Below, one piece after another: positions 13,601 through 26,800 of a stretch of 64,000 nucleotides of DNA. Numbering within the stretch: position 1 is the first letter of the stretch; every line of letters starts with the position of its first letter. The notes beneath the pieces were generated by a model. It did not search any database. It saw only the letters and a list, made by a program, of their open reading frames with translations, and was not told the origin of the DNA. The stretch covers positions 176,835-240,834 of the forward strand of contig JAOVVO010000039.1 in the NCBI GenBank assembly GCA_028564675.1, read 5' to 3'. The DNA is from Onchocerca lupi. Lineage: Eukaryota; Nematoda; Chromadorea; Rhabditida; Onchocercidae. Made by a program: the position numbers and the translations under genes.

Positions 13601-14353
13601 TAGGAATCAAAACAGATATTTCATGACAAGATTATGATAATATTTCTTGAAACAGTATGATAATTATATAGTCTTATCAGGGCTATCCAACATTTCGTGA
13701 TAACCCATCGTACTGAGTCTCTCTGTCCGGATCATTCCGCTACTGCTTTAGTCATTTTTATTCTTTTAGTTCCAACAAAGAAATAACTTGAAAATGCATT
13801 AGAATTAAAAAATACTAACTTTAAAACAAATTAAAAACAAAATACCATAAAAATGGTTTTTATATGCAACGTTTGAGAGTTCCAAGGAAGAAATTAATGA
13901 TCAGGGAAACAAAATTTGAGTTCAAATCGATGATTTATTTTTTTATATATCTATCTAGATTTCAGCATGCCTTTAGAGAATTATTATTAAAATATTGTTT
14001 TTTTTTTTCACATATCTGCATTCTGCTGCTAAGATTTTATTAATTAGGACACATTTTCAAATTGAATTCTCTGAATCAATTTTCTCAAGGAACAGCTTGT
14101 TTGAATCTGAATTTTTTCTCCGGTTATCCATCTTCGCTTTTCCTAATTTTTTAATTTCAGCAAGAAATCCTTCCCCACTGTTTGCTGTATAGACTATGTA
14201 TTGCTGTATACAATGTTTGTTTATACATCTTTGATTGAGATTTTGTTTTTGTTCAAAGGTGCAAAAACGTCACAATGATGGCAAAATCCATAGAATTTCC
14301 AAAGATAGTTTTGAAAAAAAAAGTGAATTTTAGCATCTGAAGTCGGAAAATAG
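10624..14353. other. AT-rich stretch upstream of the first firm tir-1 exon
   Basis: No gene supported. It contains a TCA/TCG trinucleotide tract (11134-11190), several poly-A/T runs and an A-run at 13383-13401. It probably includes promoter and 5' exon sequence for the long tir-1 isoform, but I could not place a start codon with confidence. Confidence 0.45.
11134..11190. repeat. TCA/TCG trinucleotide repeat
   Basis: Interrupted repeat of TCG and TCA units. On the minus strand it would translate to an Asp run, but the flanking frame looks random, so it is treated as a simple repeat. Confidence 0.85.
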
Positions 14354-17260
14354 CGATAGTAACGACAACGGTTACCTTGGAGGAACAAGAGCAACAATCC
14401 CGGCAACTGACCACTTCAAGCACTGACACAACAGTTGCCGGTGAATGTTTAAATGTCACCGCCACAAGTACCATCACTTCATCATCCATGACATCCATCG
14501 ATTCACAGCCATATTTCCCTCTGTCACTACCTCCAAAGGACAAATTCAGACTTGCCAATGTAAGTGCAAATTCTATGCCATATTCCATTCTGCTAAAATT
14601 ATGAAAAACTGAGGCCACTTTTCGGCACCTTCACTGGGCCAAAAATTGAGTCCACATGGTAATAATTTCAACAAAGTTTCTTGTGAAATTAAAAAAAAAA
14701 AAAAAATTTGAAAAAAAATGAAATCATTTTTCAGAATAATACTGATATGGGTTTTTCGAAACGTCAATCCCGTCGTATGGTAACGCTGTTAGATGGTAAT
14801 TGTCGAGTAAGTCCTGCGGAAAATGACCGTTACCAACTATCTAGACAAGATGCTTCTGTTAGCCAAACTCGACGAAGTCCTTTAGGAAGGTTGTTCATTT
14901 TCTATTAGATTTTTAATTTTCCACAAGTAATTAGCATGGAACCTAATTGATCTAGCTTCAACTATACTTTCAATTTTTGAAATGAGTTTAAACTGGAATT
15001 ACGATTTCTACATCCGTTGTACATCGGCCTCATATTTTTACTACGGTTATACAGCAAATGTGGAAAGTACTGGTTTTCAGAGACATCTTTACTAGCCATA
15101 TTACCAATCCTGGAAGTTTGCAGTGTTTATATTATTTTCGAATCCACTAAGATGTGGCAAATATTTTCTTATATGCTTTTTTTTTTAAAATTTACTTATC
15201 CGTCTATTTAAATTTAAAATGAAATTATTGGATGACATTCAAAAGGTTTTATTCACAAAATTAACTTAATTCTTATACTGAATTTTTACATTTAAATCAA
15301 ATCAAAGTCTTTCTTATTAGTTCAACATTCTGTCGTTTTAGTGTAAGTAAATAAATATTTTAAATTTGATAGCACTTTTCTTAAGTTACATTTAAAAATT
15401 AAGTGATACTAGGTGGATGTTTTCATTGCTATATGCACCCGATAGTCTATCATATGAAATATGGCAACTGTAACTTTTTCACCTGTAACATTTTTTCCGA
15501 TAGAAATGAAGGTAATAGAAAATGCAATACTCTCTTGTATTTCAATGCAGTTTTTATATTTGCATGCAATACTAGTTACACTAATTTTCATGAGCATTCA
15601 TATCGGGACACAAAAATGATTTACATTTAAAAAATTTTTGCATTCATAAAATCTTTATATTTTCAAAATCGAAAGGCACTGGAATCATGCGATAAGTGAT
15701 TGCTTCGAATGAGAACGATCAGCGACTGCCTTGAGTTGATCTGCTTTTCGGTTTCTTTTTCGCTTCTTTATCAATGTTGGCATTTCATGGAGCATACGAC
15801 GAATACGTCGACGTCTTTCTACCGTACCATAAACTCCGTTCAATATTTCGTCGATCGTTTCGTTGATCACATCTTCTACCATTGAGAGAACTCTTTCTCC
15901 TCTGATATTCTCCATATAAATCGGGTTTGTTATTTGGAATACTGCTGTTTGCTTCTTGAACAACTTCCCGGTGACCGTTGGCATTGCCGCAACATAACTG
16001 CAATAGCAAACCAGTGCAACAAAAAGCATCTTTAGCGCAACAGGACTGCAACTGCAGACAACCGAGGCGGACATTTTCGATGATATGATGAACCGAACTG
16101 ATTTAAGCATATCATGAACAATCATTTTATACTTTACATTTAGCTGCCTGTAATTTTTATGCATAGTTTTGCAGTTTTTCTCTAGCGTCCATTTCACGGC
16201 GGCAATTGGCCGCTTTCTTTTCCCTTTCTTCTGATCTTTTATGAGGCTTTAAAAATAATATAGTTGCACTAATAGGATATGTACGACGAGCATGTGAATA
16301 GTGGATTATGGATAAGTGAACGTTTCTCAGTGATGTTTGAGCAGGGACAGAATGTTTTGTGAAACACCGATGGATCGATTTGATTGCTTAGCCTGATGAT
16401 GGCGTCTGTTAGTTTACTGCTTCTTGCTTTTAAAATTTATGAGCCAAATCATTCCATTTTCTTGACTCTCTCCCTTCCTCTGTGTTTACAACTTTTTTGG
16501 TAAAGTGCCGATCTACGATTGATTATCGATTTTTAACATTTTAATTAAACGTGACAACTTGGAGATACATTCTCCTTCCCTTACAGCATTTGTAAAATAC
16601 TTTATATCTATTCCTTCCACATTCTCTATTTTCTCTTCGCCTTATCTTATGCCCGCTTTCACTGCAGCATAATTTGATAACGACCTATATCTCGACGATA
16701 GGTTCCTTCTGGATCTTGGAATTTTTTATCATTTTTTGGAAATGATTGCAGTTGAAATATATCATTCATCAGATGATAAACACCACTAAATCATAGCGTT
16801 TGTTGTAGAATTCGTCCCTTTAGTGAACAGTTTTGAAATGCTTTTGCAAAGCTCAATATATCATGCATGTAGTTCTCAAAATTAATTAGAATTCGAAATA
16901 ATTTAGGTCAAGAATTATTGGAAAGAGAAGCAACTTTTGAAGTCTTAATTTGTCGGAATTTTGATGTATATTCGTATAAACTCAATGCTACTCAGATTGC
17001 GAGCTAGAGAATTATTCTAAATTTACCTAGCCCAAGCGTATTTCACTTAATAGTTTGTTTATCACATATGAAATCAATGACTTCCTGCTCTTGCTACTCG
17101 TTGCTATTGGATTTGTTGTCCATGTTTTCCACCATCTATCAACGCTATCTAACCGTGATGGTGGCCAGGTGGAAACTTTCTTTGTAGAAGAAAAATCCAT
17201 TTACTTATATTTCTGCTTGCATATTGGAACTTAATAATTATAAATATAAAAGAAGTCATA

Positions 17261-17295
<35 letters not shown>

Positions 17296-17831
17296 GAAAG
17301 TACAAATAGATGAAATTCACTCTTCTGCAACAGCTGTTCATGTATATCGCAATCCGTAATATCTTTAGAATCATTTTTCTTCGTCAATTTCTTTGAATCA
17401 ATTTTTATTTCTACTTATTCCATTCATTCCAGGCAGTGCTGACTGAAGCATTTTTTATTCATTTCTGCTTCATATAGAAAGCTGAATATTAGAATTGAGA
17501 TAATGAAGTATGTAATAGTTTCTCTTTTTTCAATAATCTTCCCTACAACAACAATTTCCTTTTAGCTTTGTTCTTTTTGATTTTCTAACAGGTATGTGCA
17601 TACAAAGAAGGAATTTTCATAAATAATTTTTGTATCATTTGTCTTACAACCAAGACCAGTTCTGATTATTCATTGCCATTCGTGGTAATGAGACACTGTA
17701 TCAGGCGCTCTTTTCTGTGGACTTCCAGAAAGGAACTTCTAATGCTATCTGTGTTTTGTCTGATAATGGAAAAATAAGCTTGGAGATGGGTTATGTGAAA
17801 TATATATATATATTTCACATAACTATATATA

Positions 17832-17862
<31 letters not shown>

Positions 17863-20800
17863 AGATATATATATATCTATATAAATAAAAATGTAAATGT
17901 CCGTTGTTCATTTCCGTACAACATTTCAAGTTCACCGATTGGTTTGAAATTTTGGTGTAACGTTGAATTTGAATAGGCGCTTGTTTTTGTATAGATAAGA
18001 CACATGGTCAAGAACTTTCGGAGATTTAAGATTTTGAACAATTGAACATTTGCATTTTTATTTGTATAGACTATCTGGAGTTGGCAACGCGAATAGATAT
18101 TTTCATATTATAGCATAACTGAAATTTATTGTTTAGCTGCTCTCTGTAAGAATTGTTTTTGGATAAATATGGTTATTCCTTATTTTCCATTAAAAATCAT
18201 CACAAAAGTAGCACTGATGAGATGAGGGATTTAAAAGAAATGCAAACTTTTATAGGAAATGAGAAATTGGATATGTAGACGGAGACTAGAGTACATTCTG
18301 TTCCATAACTTTTATTCTTTCATTCATTCCTTTTCATCTTAAAAGCTGATTGATTGAGAATTTTAATTGAAGTCTATGATCAGCAATATTCAGATATAAC
18401 ACTCATTATACATTATTAGATTTACATAACTGAACTTAGATTCAGTCAAAAAAGATAATTGTAATTGTTGAAAAGTCCACATATCGATCTATCTTCACCT
18501 TTATGAAGTCAAAAAAAAGCTAAGAACAATATATTAATTACCGTTACAGAGATACATTCTTATAAATGATTATATTCCGCATACCGTTCATTTCTATAGA
18601 CAAAAGAAATCGATAATTGTTGAATTTCATTCGAACATTTTCCGGAGATTCATCATCCTGAAAGGAATTCGCAAAAAAGTAGTATAATTGAGTGAACCTA
18701 CCAATTGCGATTAATGATTCCTCAGTCTTCTGTTGCATGCCGAAAATGGAGAGAATTGAAAGTAGGGACCGGCAGATAGTGGTTGCAGCAGTTTTTCGTT
18801 GCACCATTTCCAAATCGTCATCGCTACCGTCAGTGACATCATCATTTATAATCTTCCAGTTTCATCTGTCGCCGGAGAGCTGTATTTCTACTTTTTTTTT
18901 TTTTTGATCTTCATTGGTCTCTTTTCATTTTTCTCTTCTCCGACAAATATTTTCTCGTTTATTTCTAATTTGTTTTACTGTTTAAATTTCCTCTAATAAC
19001 TCTCTGTGAGACATCAGCTCTCTCAATTTGCTACCATAATAATTTAAAGAAGAAAGCGATGCTTTTTGCATTTTGATTTCATCATGTTATCCTTGGTGGA
19101 ATAAATTTTTTGTAAAAATCACGCTCCCTCCTCATTCCTAAATATGATCTAGATTGAAAAGAATTGATTACAAATCAAACAATGCATTCGCGAGACAAAA
19201 TGCCCCTGCAAAAACAAAGAATAACAAGTTGGAAGAGCGCAATTATTCTTTGATCAGCGATTGTTCAGACCTTATATTTGTTTCCGGCACAGGTCCCATA
19301 AACAAGCAGTCGCAGTTTTCCAACAAACAGAGTGGCATCATTTCACTCTCATTTCTTCATTTTTTTTAAATTCTTCATGCTAAATATAAACTTCTTGGAA
19401 ACTTTTGCCTTTTCTTAAATCCTGTTTATTTTTTAAAATTTCAAGTTCTTCCTGCGAAATTTCCAAACAAGTTTCGTTCCTTTTTTCTTGTTGATATTAT
19501 TTGTTTCTTGTATTTTTTCCAAACACCATTTTTTTTCTCTCATCGCAGAAAAAGAAATTCTCTTAATCATGCTGACGTAATGATTACTATATCTATTATG
19601 ATCAATTAATATCAATATAAACTCTCAGTCTAGATAAAATTGATCAAAACTATCTTTATCTTTTGTTGTATCACATTTTCTCATTTTCAGCGGTCGGTGT
19701 AAATTTTTTAATCCATTTAACTCAACAAAATTCGTTATGTTCGTTATGAGACATTTTGATTATATTAATAAAACTATTATTGCCATCATTAAGAGCCATT
19801 AATTACTACTGCAACGCAACAAAAACCTCTCTGTCCTACTATTATTACTTGGACTGCCAGAACATCGAGCAGAAGATTCAAAAATGATCAAATGTACAGT
19901 TTAGTTGGCACACATTATTCATGCTCAGATCATCATTTCTCATCAGCATCTGAAATAACCCGTTCTTCTGACGATGAAAAGCGGCAACAACAAACGATGA
20001 CAGGTCACGTTTATCAACTGGAAAAAGAAGCAAGCATCGAAACACTGTAAGAGTTTCGCTTTTCTGAAAATTAAGGAAGACTTTCATTCCATTTTTTTTT
20101 CCATCAAATTTGTTTGATATGAAGGATTAATATTGTAGAGACAATTTATGTATTGGTACTTTCTGTCAAAATTAGCGGAAATAATTGATGGGGATAAGGA
20201 TAATAATTGTTGATACATTTTTGATAGTAAATATTGATAGAGTTGGAAATTGTACCGTAATATATCTTCGACTACGGATCGTTAGGTGAAATAATTAGTG
20301 ACCAACCTGTAATAAAATAATACCTGCAGTACAATAATGAGAAAGTTTCAAAAGACCCTGTCGGCAAGTCTGTGCTTGATAGAAACTATCAGTAAAAGCA
20401 TTATTACTTGTGGAATAGCTTCAGTATTCTTAGACTATTTTCTTCCTTATTTTAAGCACAATTGCACAAAATCATTCATCCCTCTTCGAGAAAGAGATTT
20501 TTATGGGAAATCCTTCATTCTTACTAAAACACCGATTCCAAAAGTTACTGAAGTGAAATGAAACTTTGCATCTAACATTTGAAAACTTTTTCTTGTAAGC
20601 CAAAAATTTTTCATTGAAATCTTGCAAAAAAAAATTTTTTCATTAAAAAAATTTTGCAAAAAAAAAAATTTAAATTTAAATGCAAATTTTGCATTAGTTC
20701 AGGTACTGTTTAATGACCAATTATTCTAAATTTTTTTCTGTTTTAATTAGAACACAGATGAGATAGCCGAAATTTCTAGAATATAGAAGGCGATGAGTTT

Positions 20801-23800
20801 GTCAGTTAATTAGACCTTGTTGTTATAAAAATGTGAAAATTATTTGCATTTCATTCTTTTGTGACATATTCATGTTTTGAGATTATATTACACTCGATAC
20901 TAACATTCCCGGATCGTACTTGAATATCATTCAAGACTAATCTGAGGATGAAACACAGATATAATAATTATTTGTCTAAAGTATTCAAATCTGCTTGATT
21001 TTTCTTGATCCATTTATAAAAAATGGATATATTTGACATTTATTTGACACTCATTAAAGTGATTCATATTGTCTTTTTAAATTTGTAATGCATCGATTCG
21101 TCGGTATTTGGTAATGCTTAACGAATTTCCTATTTTAAGTAATATATATTCAAGAAAAAATATGGAAATATTGGTAGATATTTGGGGAAGAATGGAATAC
21201 AAGAAATTCATAAACGAAGAAAAATATAACAGCTCAATTTAATTTTGTTGTTATTAGACTAGAAGAAGAACGAAAAATTCCTGGAGGACGGAGGGAAGAC
21301 AGTTATGATTTTTACTTTATATTTATTCTGACTTCAGTGATGAAAATCTGTATATAAACAGTAGTCTGACATATATATTTTACCATTTTTGGGCTTGATC
21401 TTTTACTCACACATAAATTGCTTATTATTAATCATTCAATCCACAACCTTTCTAATTTTGTTCGTTTCAAAAGATTTCTATGAATTAAATCACTTCAAAT
21501 AGATTACGAGTAGAACTGTCGATTATTTAGCAAATGATTACACCGGGACTGATTCTTAGATCTCACCGAGGGAGTTTATCATCTCGTACTTCGTTTATTA
21601 GAAGCCAGCAATTTGTCAGTAGTTTGAATCTCTTCATTGCAAACTTCCTCCTTTCTGTCTCAGAAAGAGAGACGGAAATGATATATTTGTGTCGGAAGTG
21701 TTAAAAATAAATTTCATCGAGATTGTTGCTCATTATTTTCTTGCAAGAGCAGCTTTGATGATATAATTTACAAGGAGTATCAGTAAAAAATTGAAATTTT
21801 TGCAATTTCCTAAAAGAATGAGTCACCTTTATGATATTACCAAATATGTGTGATGCGATTCGGAATGGAACTCTCCTGCAAAAAAAGTTGCGTAAGAAAA
21901 AAAAAATTAGTTATTCAGAGACAACAGATTTTATGAAATATTTATATTTGTAGGTTTTTTAGAACCAAATTATAGTAAAAAGATGGAAAGAATGAAGTAA
22001 AAAAAAGGGAGCAAAAGATGGATGTAGAAGTTCATTTATTCCAATATTTTTAAAAGAGAAACTTGTTTTTTTCTTAAATTTTTTTCCTGTCATTTATGTT
22101 TGTGGCATATTTCAGAAATAGCGCGGAGGTAGAGAAAAGATTGGGTATGTTCCTATAGTAATACATACCTATGTTCATGAGATCAATAGTGAGCACTAGA
22201 ATTTACTCTTCTTTTCCTTTTCCTTTACTGAAATAGGAGTATAAGATAGATTCGACATCATTAAGTTTAATTTATGATATAACAGGGATTCTCTAATAGA
22301 ACAGAATGATAAGAAAGAAGTTTGTTTTTATTGAGTCAGCTCCTTTCGGCAGACATTCCGGTCCTTTCTTCTTTATCTCGAAATTAATTCCGAGCGATTC
22401 AGCTTTCATCTCAATCTTCCAAATTTAAAAGTTGAATTTTTCGAAATTATCTGGAACAGTACGAAAATAATTTTATAAAAATGTAAATACTCCTTATGGC
22501 TGTTCACAAAACATTTGCAATTTCTTCATTGATTGCTTTGAAAATTTGACACAATGTTGCATTAAATAGGCGCATATTTTTATATAGATATTCCTATTTT
22601 CTGCTTCTCACACCTGTGACAGGTAAAAGTAAGTGAGCGGATTGAATCTTTTCATCACGCCTACTTTTTGTCTGTAATAAAGTGTGAGGTATGCAAAGCA
22701 GTGATAACATTTTTTCCACAGTTTTATTTTATTTCATTTCAATTTTTTCCACACTTTAAAATGAGACAATTTATGGATTACCTCTTTGACTTCTAATATT
22801 AGGCTGTATTTTGGATTGCCTCTTTGTTGAATGTTGGGAAAGATAATTCACGAAGAGGCTTGTTTGTTCTTGTCAAAAGAGGAAATAAGAGAAGTTGGTT
22901 TTTTGATCTTCATCAAGAACGTCTGTTTCTTATTCTTTGTCTTGATAACCAACCTTCTCTATACTAAGGATTATCCGTATAAAAAGCGACTTTTTAAGTT
23001 AACCAATTTTGATTTTTCGATCAGTCTACAATATTAGTGTCTTCGAGGCGGTATCTTCAAACTATCAGATTTTTTCCTTAACATTAGAAACGTGTGCTTC
23101 CTCTTTTCTTTTTTCCATTTAAGCAACGTGCGCTCTTTCTTTTTTTTTTTTTCACAAACTGATCTACAGCAACTTGTTTATACAAAAAGTATATAAAAAC
23201 ATGCGCGTATTCGAATGCAACATTGTGTCAAAATTTCAAAGCAACAGGCTAGAACTTTCGGAGATATTACATTTTGAATTAATATAGATAAGGGGCGTGT
23301 TGAAGAACTCTCGGAGATTTAAGATTTTGAATAAATGAACATTTACATTTTTGTTATCAATAAAGAAAAAGTTTGCTTAAGAAGCTAGATCACAAATCTA
23401 TTTTAAGACAGAAAACTAAACTTTATTCACGCATGAGAAAGTAGAAAAAAGATGAATATATGGGTGAACATATTTAATACTATTTTGGGATATTTTTTTC
23501 TAAAACGACGGCATTAAGCATACCAATGCTGTTAACGCGATCAGCTTGTCACTCGATTATCCTGCAAATATCTCAGGTTTCAAGTCAGTGTACATGCAAA
23601 TACAAAGTATTGATTTTTTAAGTACGCTATCAGAATTAATATGTAAATCTATGAAAATACTTGAAATAAGAGTACTAAAATTTTATAGCAACTATTGAAA
23701 GTTGTTCTAAATCAATAGAGTCATGCAGTTTGTATGAATGTAAAGCATTCATCTTGTGATGTTCTCTTAAAATCGCAAAGCGATCTTTCTAACTATTAAA

Positions 23801-26800
23801 CTAAATTCCAAATTCGTTTGGATTTTTTAATTGAATACCTATCTCAAATTTCTTGATTGAATTTTTAAGTCGAATTTATTGCATGTTAAGCATCATAATT
23901 AAAATTTACATGGGATATTCATGTCTTGTTTTTATTATTCTTCATGTTATACTTTATCAGGAACATCAGACTACTGTACATTTAATAACGATAACCAGAA
24001 TTGTTTGTAAGACACACTCGAATATCACTACCCAAAGAAAACCCACTATTCAACCATTTCCTCTGGCCCATTGCCTTATTGTCTATGATTTTTAGACTAT
24101 TTGCTCTTGGCTGATTTGTAGGTGATAGTATCTTTTCGCTGAAAATTATTTCTACTCTTTCAACAGATAAATGGACAAAACTAGGCATTATTATTTGCTA
24201 TAATATATCATTTGTATTTAATTGATGACATATTATATTGAGAATGAGTACGCAATTATTTATCTAAATTCCAGAAATTTAATCATCATTTTTCAACTTT
24301 TCCGTGCTATATTCAGTTTTTTTTTTCGATTTTCAACATTCATTAAAAAAGATTCTCATTTACATAAAATTTTATTTAAGATTTTTCATCATTTTTCTAA
24401 TTGTCTGATTTAAATTTCAAAGCTTTCAAATAAGCTGGAAAATTCAGTAATTTTTATTGTCTGTAAATCCTATATTTCAAATGATTTTTAAGTCTCTTAT
24501 TTTTTGAAACTTTCAATTTCAACTTCTTACATTTTCCTCAAGTGCTATAATAATCTGTACTGTAACACATTATTGAAAAGATAGCAACAATTATGATGAC
24601 TTTTTTTTGAAAAAAAAAAATCTTGCAAATAGTACTGGAGAGTTTTTTAATTCGACTAATTAATATGGAGTTCGGAAATTGTAGTCCGGCAGATGAATGA
24701 CGCATATCTTATAGCAATGAAAATTATTATAATCAGTAGAAAAAATGGAAAAATTACAATATGGCGGTCGATTGATCTCTATAAATTATACGAGAGATTT
24801 GGCAACAAAAGGCATCTACAAATGTAAATACAGGAAGGGCTGAGAAACTGTCAAGATCATAATTAAATTAGTAGTAGTTCTACAAATTTCTCATTACTTT
24901 AGATGTTATTATCAAAATCATCTCGTCTCTATGGCAATTATTTTTTATGATATTACAATGCATTCATGTTCATTCCTTCGTATAATATCATTACTTCATT
25001 AAATTCTTTTCACTGTCGTGAAATTATTTTTATTTTGAACAAACTATCGCAGAAATACTGTACTGCGATAATTTAAGAAGTTGGGAAATTTTTCTTCAGA
25101 GTTTCAGAAGATTTTGAATTTATTAAAAACTCTAAACTTGGATTTATTTACAACTTTTAAGATTTCGGATAATCCATTGGATGATTGTGATATGTTTTAA
25201 TTTTTGGTGCTATTTTTAAAAAAATCAATGAGCATTAAGATATTTGAATTTCAATAGAGCAAGAAGAAGCATCCTTAGGATTGGCAGGAATGGGAATGAT
25301 TTATTGAATAACTTATTTAGCTTCTGATTTTTATTATTATTATTATTATTGCGTATTTCTCCAAGTTTCCAATTCCACATGTAAGTAAAAAGATGCCGCA
25401 CAAAAATGCAGAGTGTGAAGCAGAATACAACTATCCTTATTAACTTCTATTCAATACAACTATTTGAGGGAAAGATAAAGTTAGTTTTAATGATTATCAA
25501 AAAGTTAATTGAAAAAATTCTAATTGCAGGACAGACGATTTATGGTTCGAATTGGACGATGACGATTTCGAATGTCGTCTGAGTCCGACCTCATCGTCGT
25601 TATATGAATCGACCCGACTTTATCAGTCCGTGGATTCTGCTGCTACCATTCGTCCACGTCGTCCACCAATTGCCCTACCACCACCTCCGCCACGATCCGC
25701 ACCACCTCTAAGCGATAGCAATCAGCAGTACGCCATCGATACGGTATCCACCACCGCATCCCTTTTACCTGAAGGATCAAATTCAAGTCCAATGTGCGTT
25801 AATGGTACCGGAAAAATCGCGGCTACATGCAATAATGCCTTGACAAGACAAGTCAGTACTGTGGATGATTCCTGTTTCCTAGCGCATCGGCAGCAGGAAA
25901 ACGATGTCACGTCAGATCACGCTGCGGTATCGATCATCACTTATACGACTAGCATACTAGCGATTTTAAATTTTATCACTTAATTTTTCGTTTTTTCATC
26001 GTTAATGAAGTTATATTTTGATATAATTGATTTGTTTTGCATAGATTTCATATTTGATTTTTTTGAGTAAATCAGTGACATTTATGAGTAATCTTTGCTT
26101 TCTTTCTCGATTCTTCTTTTCTCAGATACCAAGTTATTTTGTTGATAAACAAAAAAAAAAAAGTGAATTGAAAAAAAAAAGAGAAAAAAAAGATAGACAT
26201 TGTGATGTAATCCTAAAAGAACGCTTTTAGCGAGATTAATCTATTTTTCTGAAACGTGCAATTCTGAATTTGCGAAGTTTTTTATTTAGGTCTTGACTTT
26301 TTTTATGTTTTTAAAAACAATTTCCAACATAAGACTTAGTAAACTTTTATAGCGCTTCTTATGCTTAAAAGAAACTTTCAAATTTTCAATAAATAAAAAA
26401 AAATATTGGTTAGAGTTAGGAGAAAGACTTTTACGGGAAATGAAGTTATGGACATCTATATCACAAGTGAGAGATATAGCATGTTTATAGGACAAGTAAA
26501 TAAGATTAAAAAACAAGTAATTCCTTCGTGTGAAAGTTGATGGCAAGAATAGAATTAATATATTGCTCATTTCTTGAAAAATTTTCTGAACAAACTCATT
26601 CTCTTCAAATTTTTTTTTTTTTGGAATGAATAATTTCGAAAAAAAGTACATTAATCTAATATTTCTCAGCAATCCCTTTCAAATTCAAATCGAAGTAGTT
26701 AACATCTCTACATATCGAGAATTTAGATTAGTTAGTTAAAAAGATTCATCTTTTTTAACTTTTCCCATTTTGAAATAAATAATGTTCTTTTAGTTTGCTT

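Larger units (their letters stand above)
14890..25529. other. 10.6-kb tir-1 intron for the long isoform
   Basis: Phase-2 intron between the exons ending at 14889 and starting at 25530. It holds a nested minus-strand gene (15685-16074), an alternative tir-1 first exon (19892-20046), a MITE-like element with two related fragments, microsatellites and long AT-rich spacer. The remaining stretches (16.2-17.7, 18.1-19.8, 20.1-22.4 and 23.4-25.5 kb) show no gene I can support. Confidence 0.75.

Noticed and set aside
18544..18856. Minus-strand candidate gene with canonical donor (ATTG/gtaggt) and acceptor (CTTTCAG) around a 44-base intron
   Set aside because: The two flanking frames are incompatible by one base: splicing reaches TGA at once. 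Left uncalled; it could be a pseudogene.
26286..26672. 128-codon minus-strand frame in a tir-1 intron
   Set aside because: Composition (Phe, Lys, Leu, Ile, Asn) is what random AT-rich DNA gives, with no splice context or homology.
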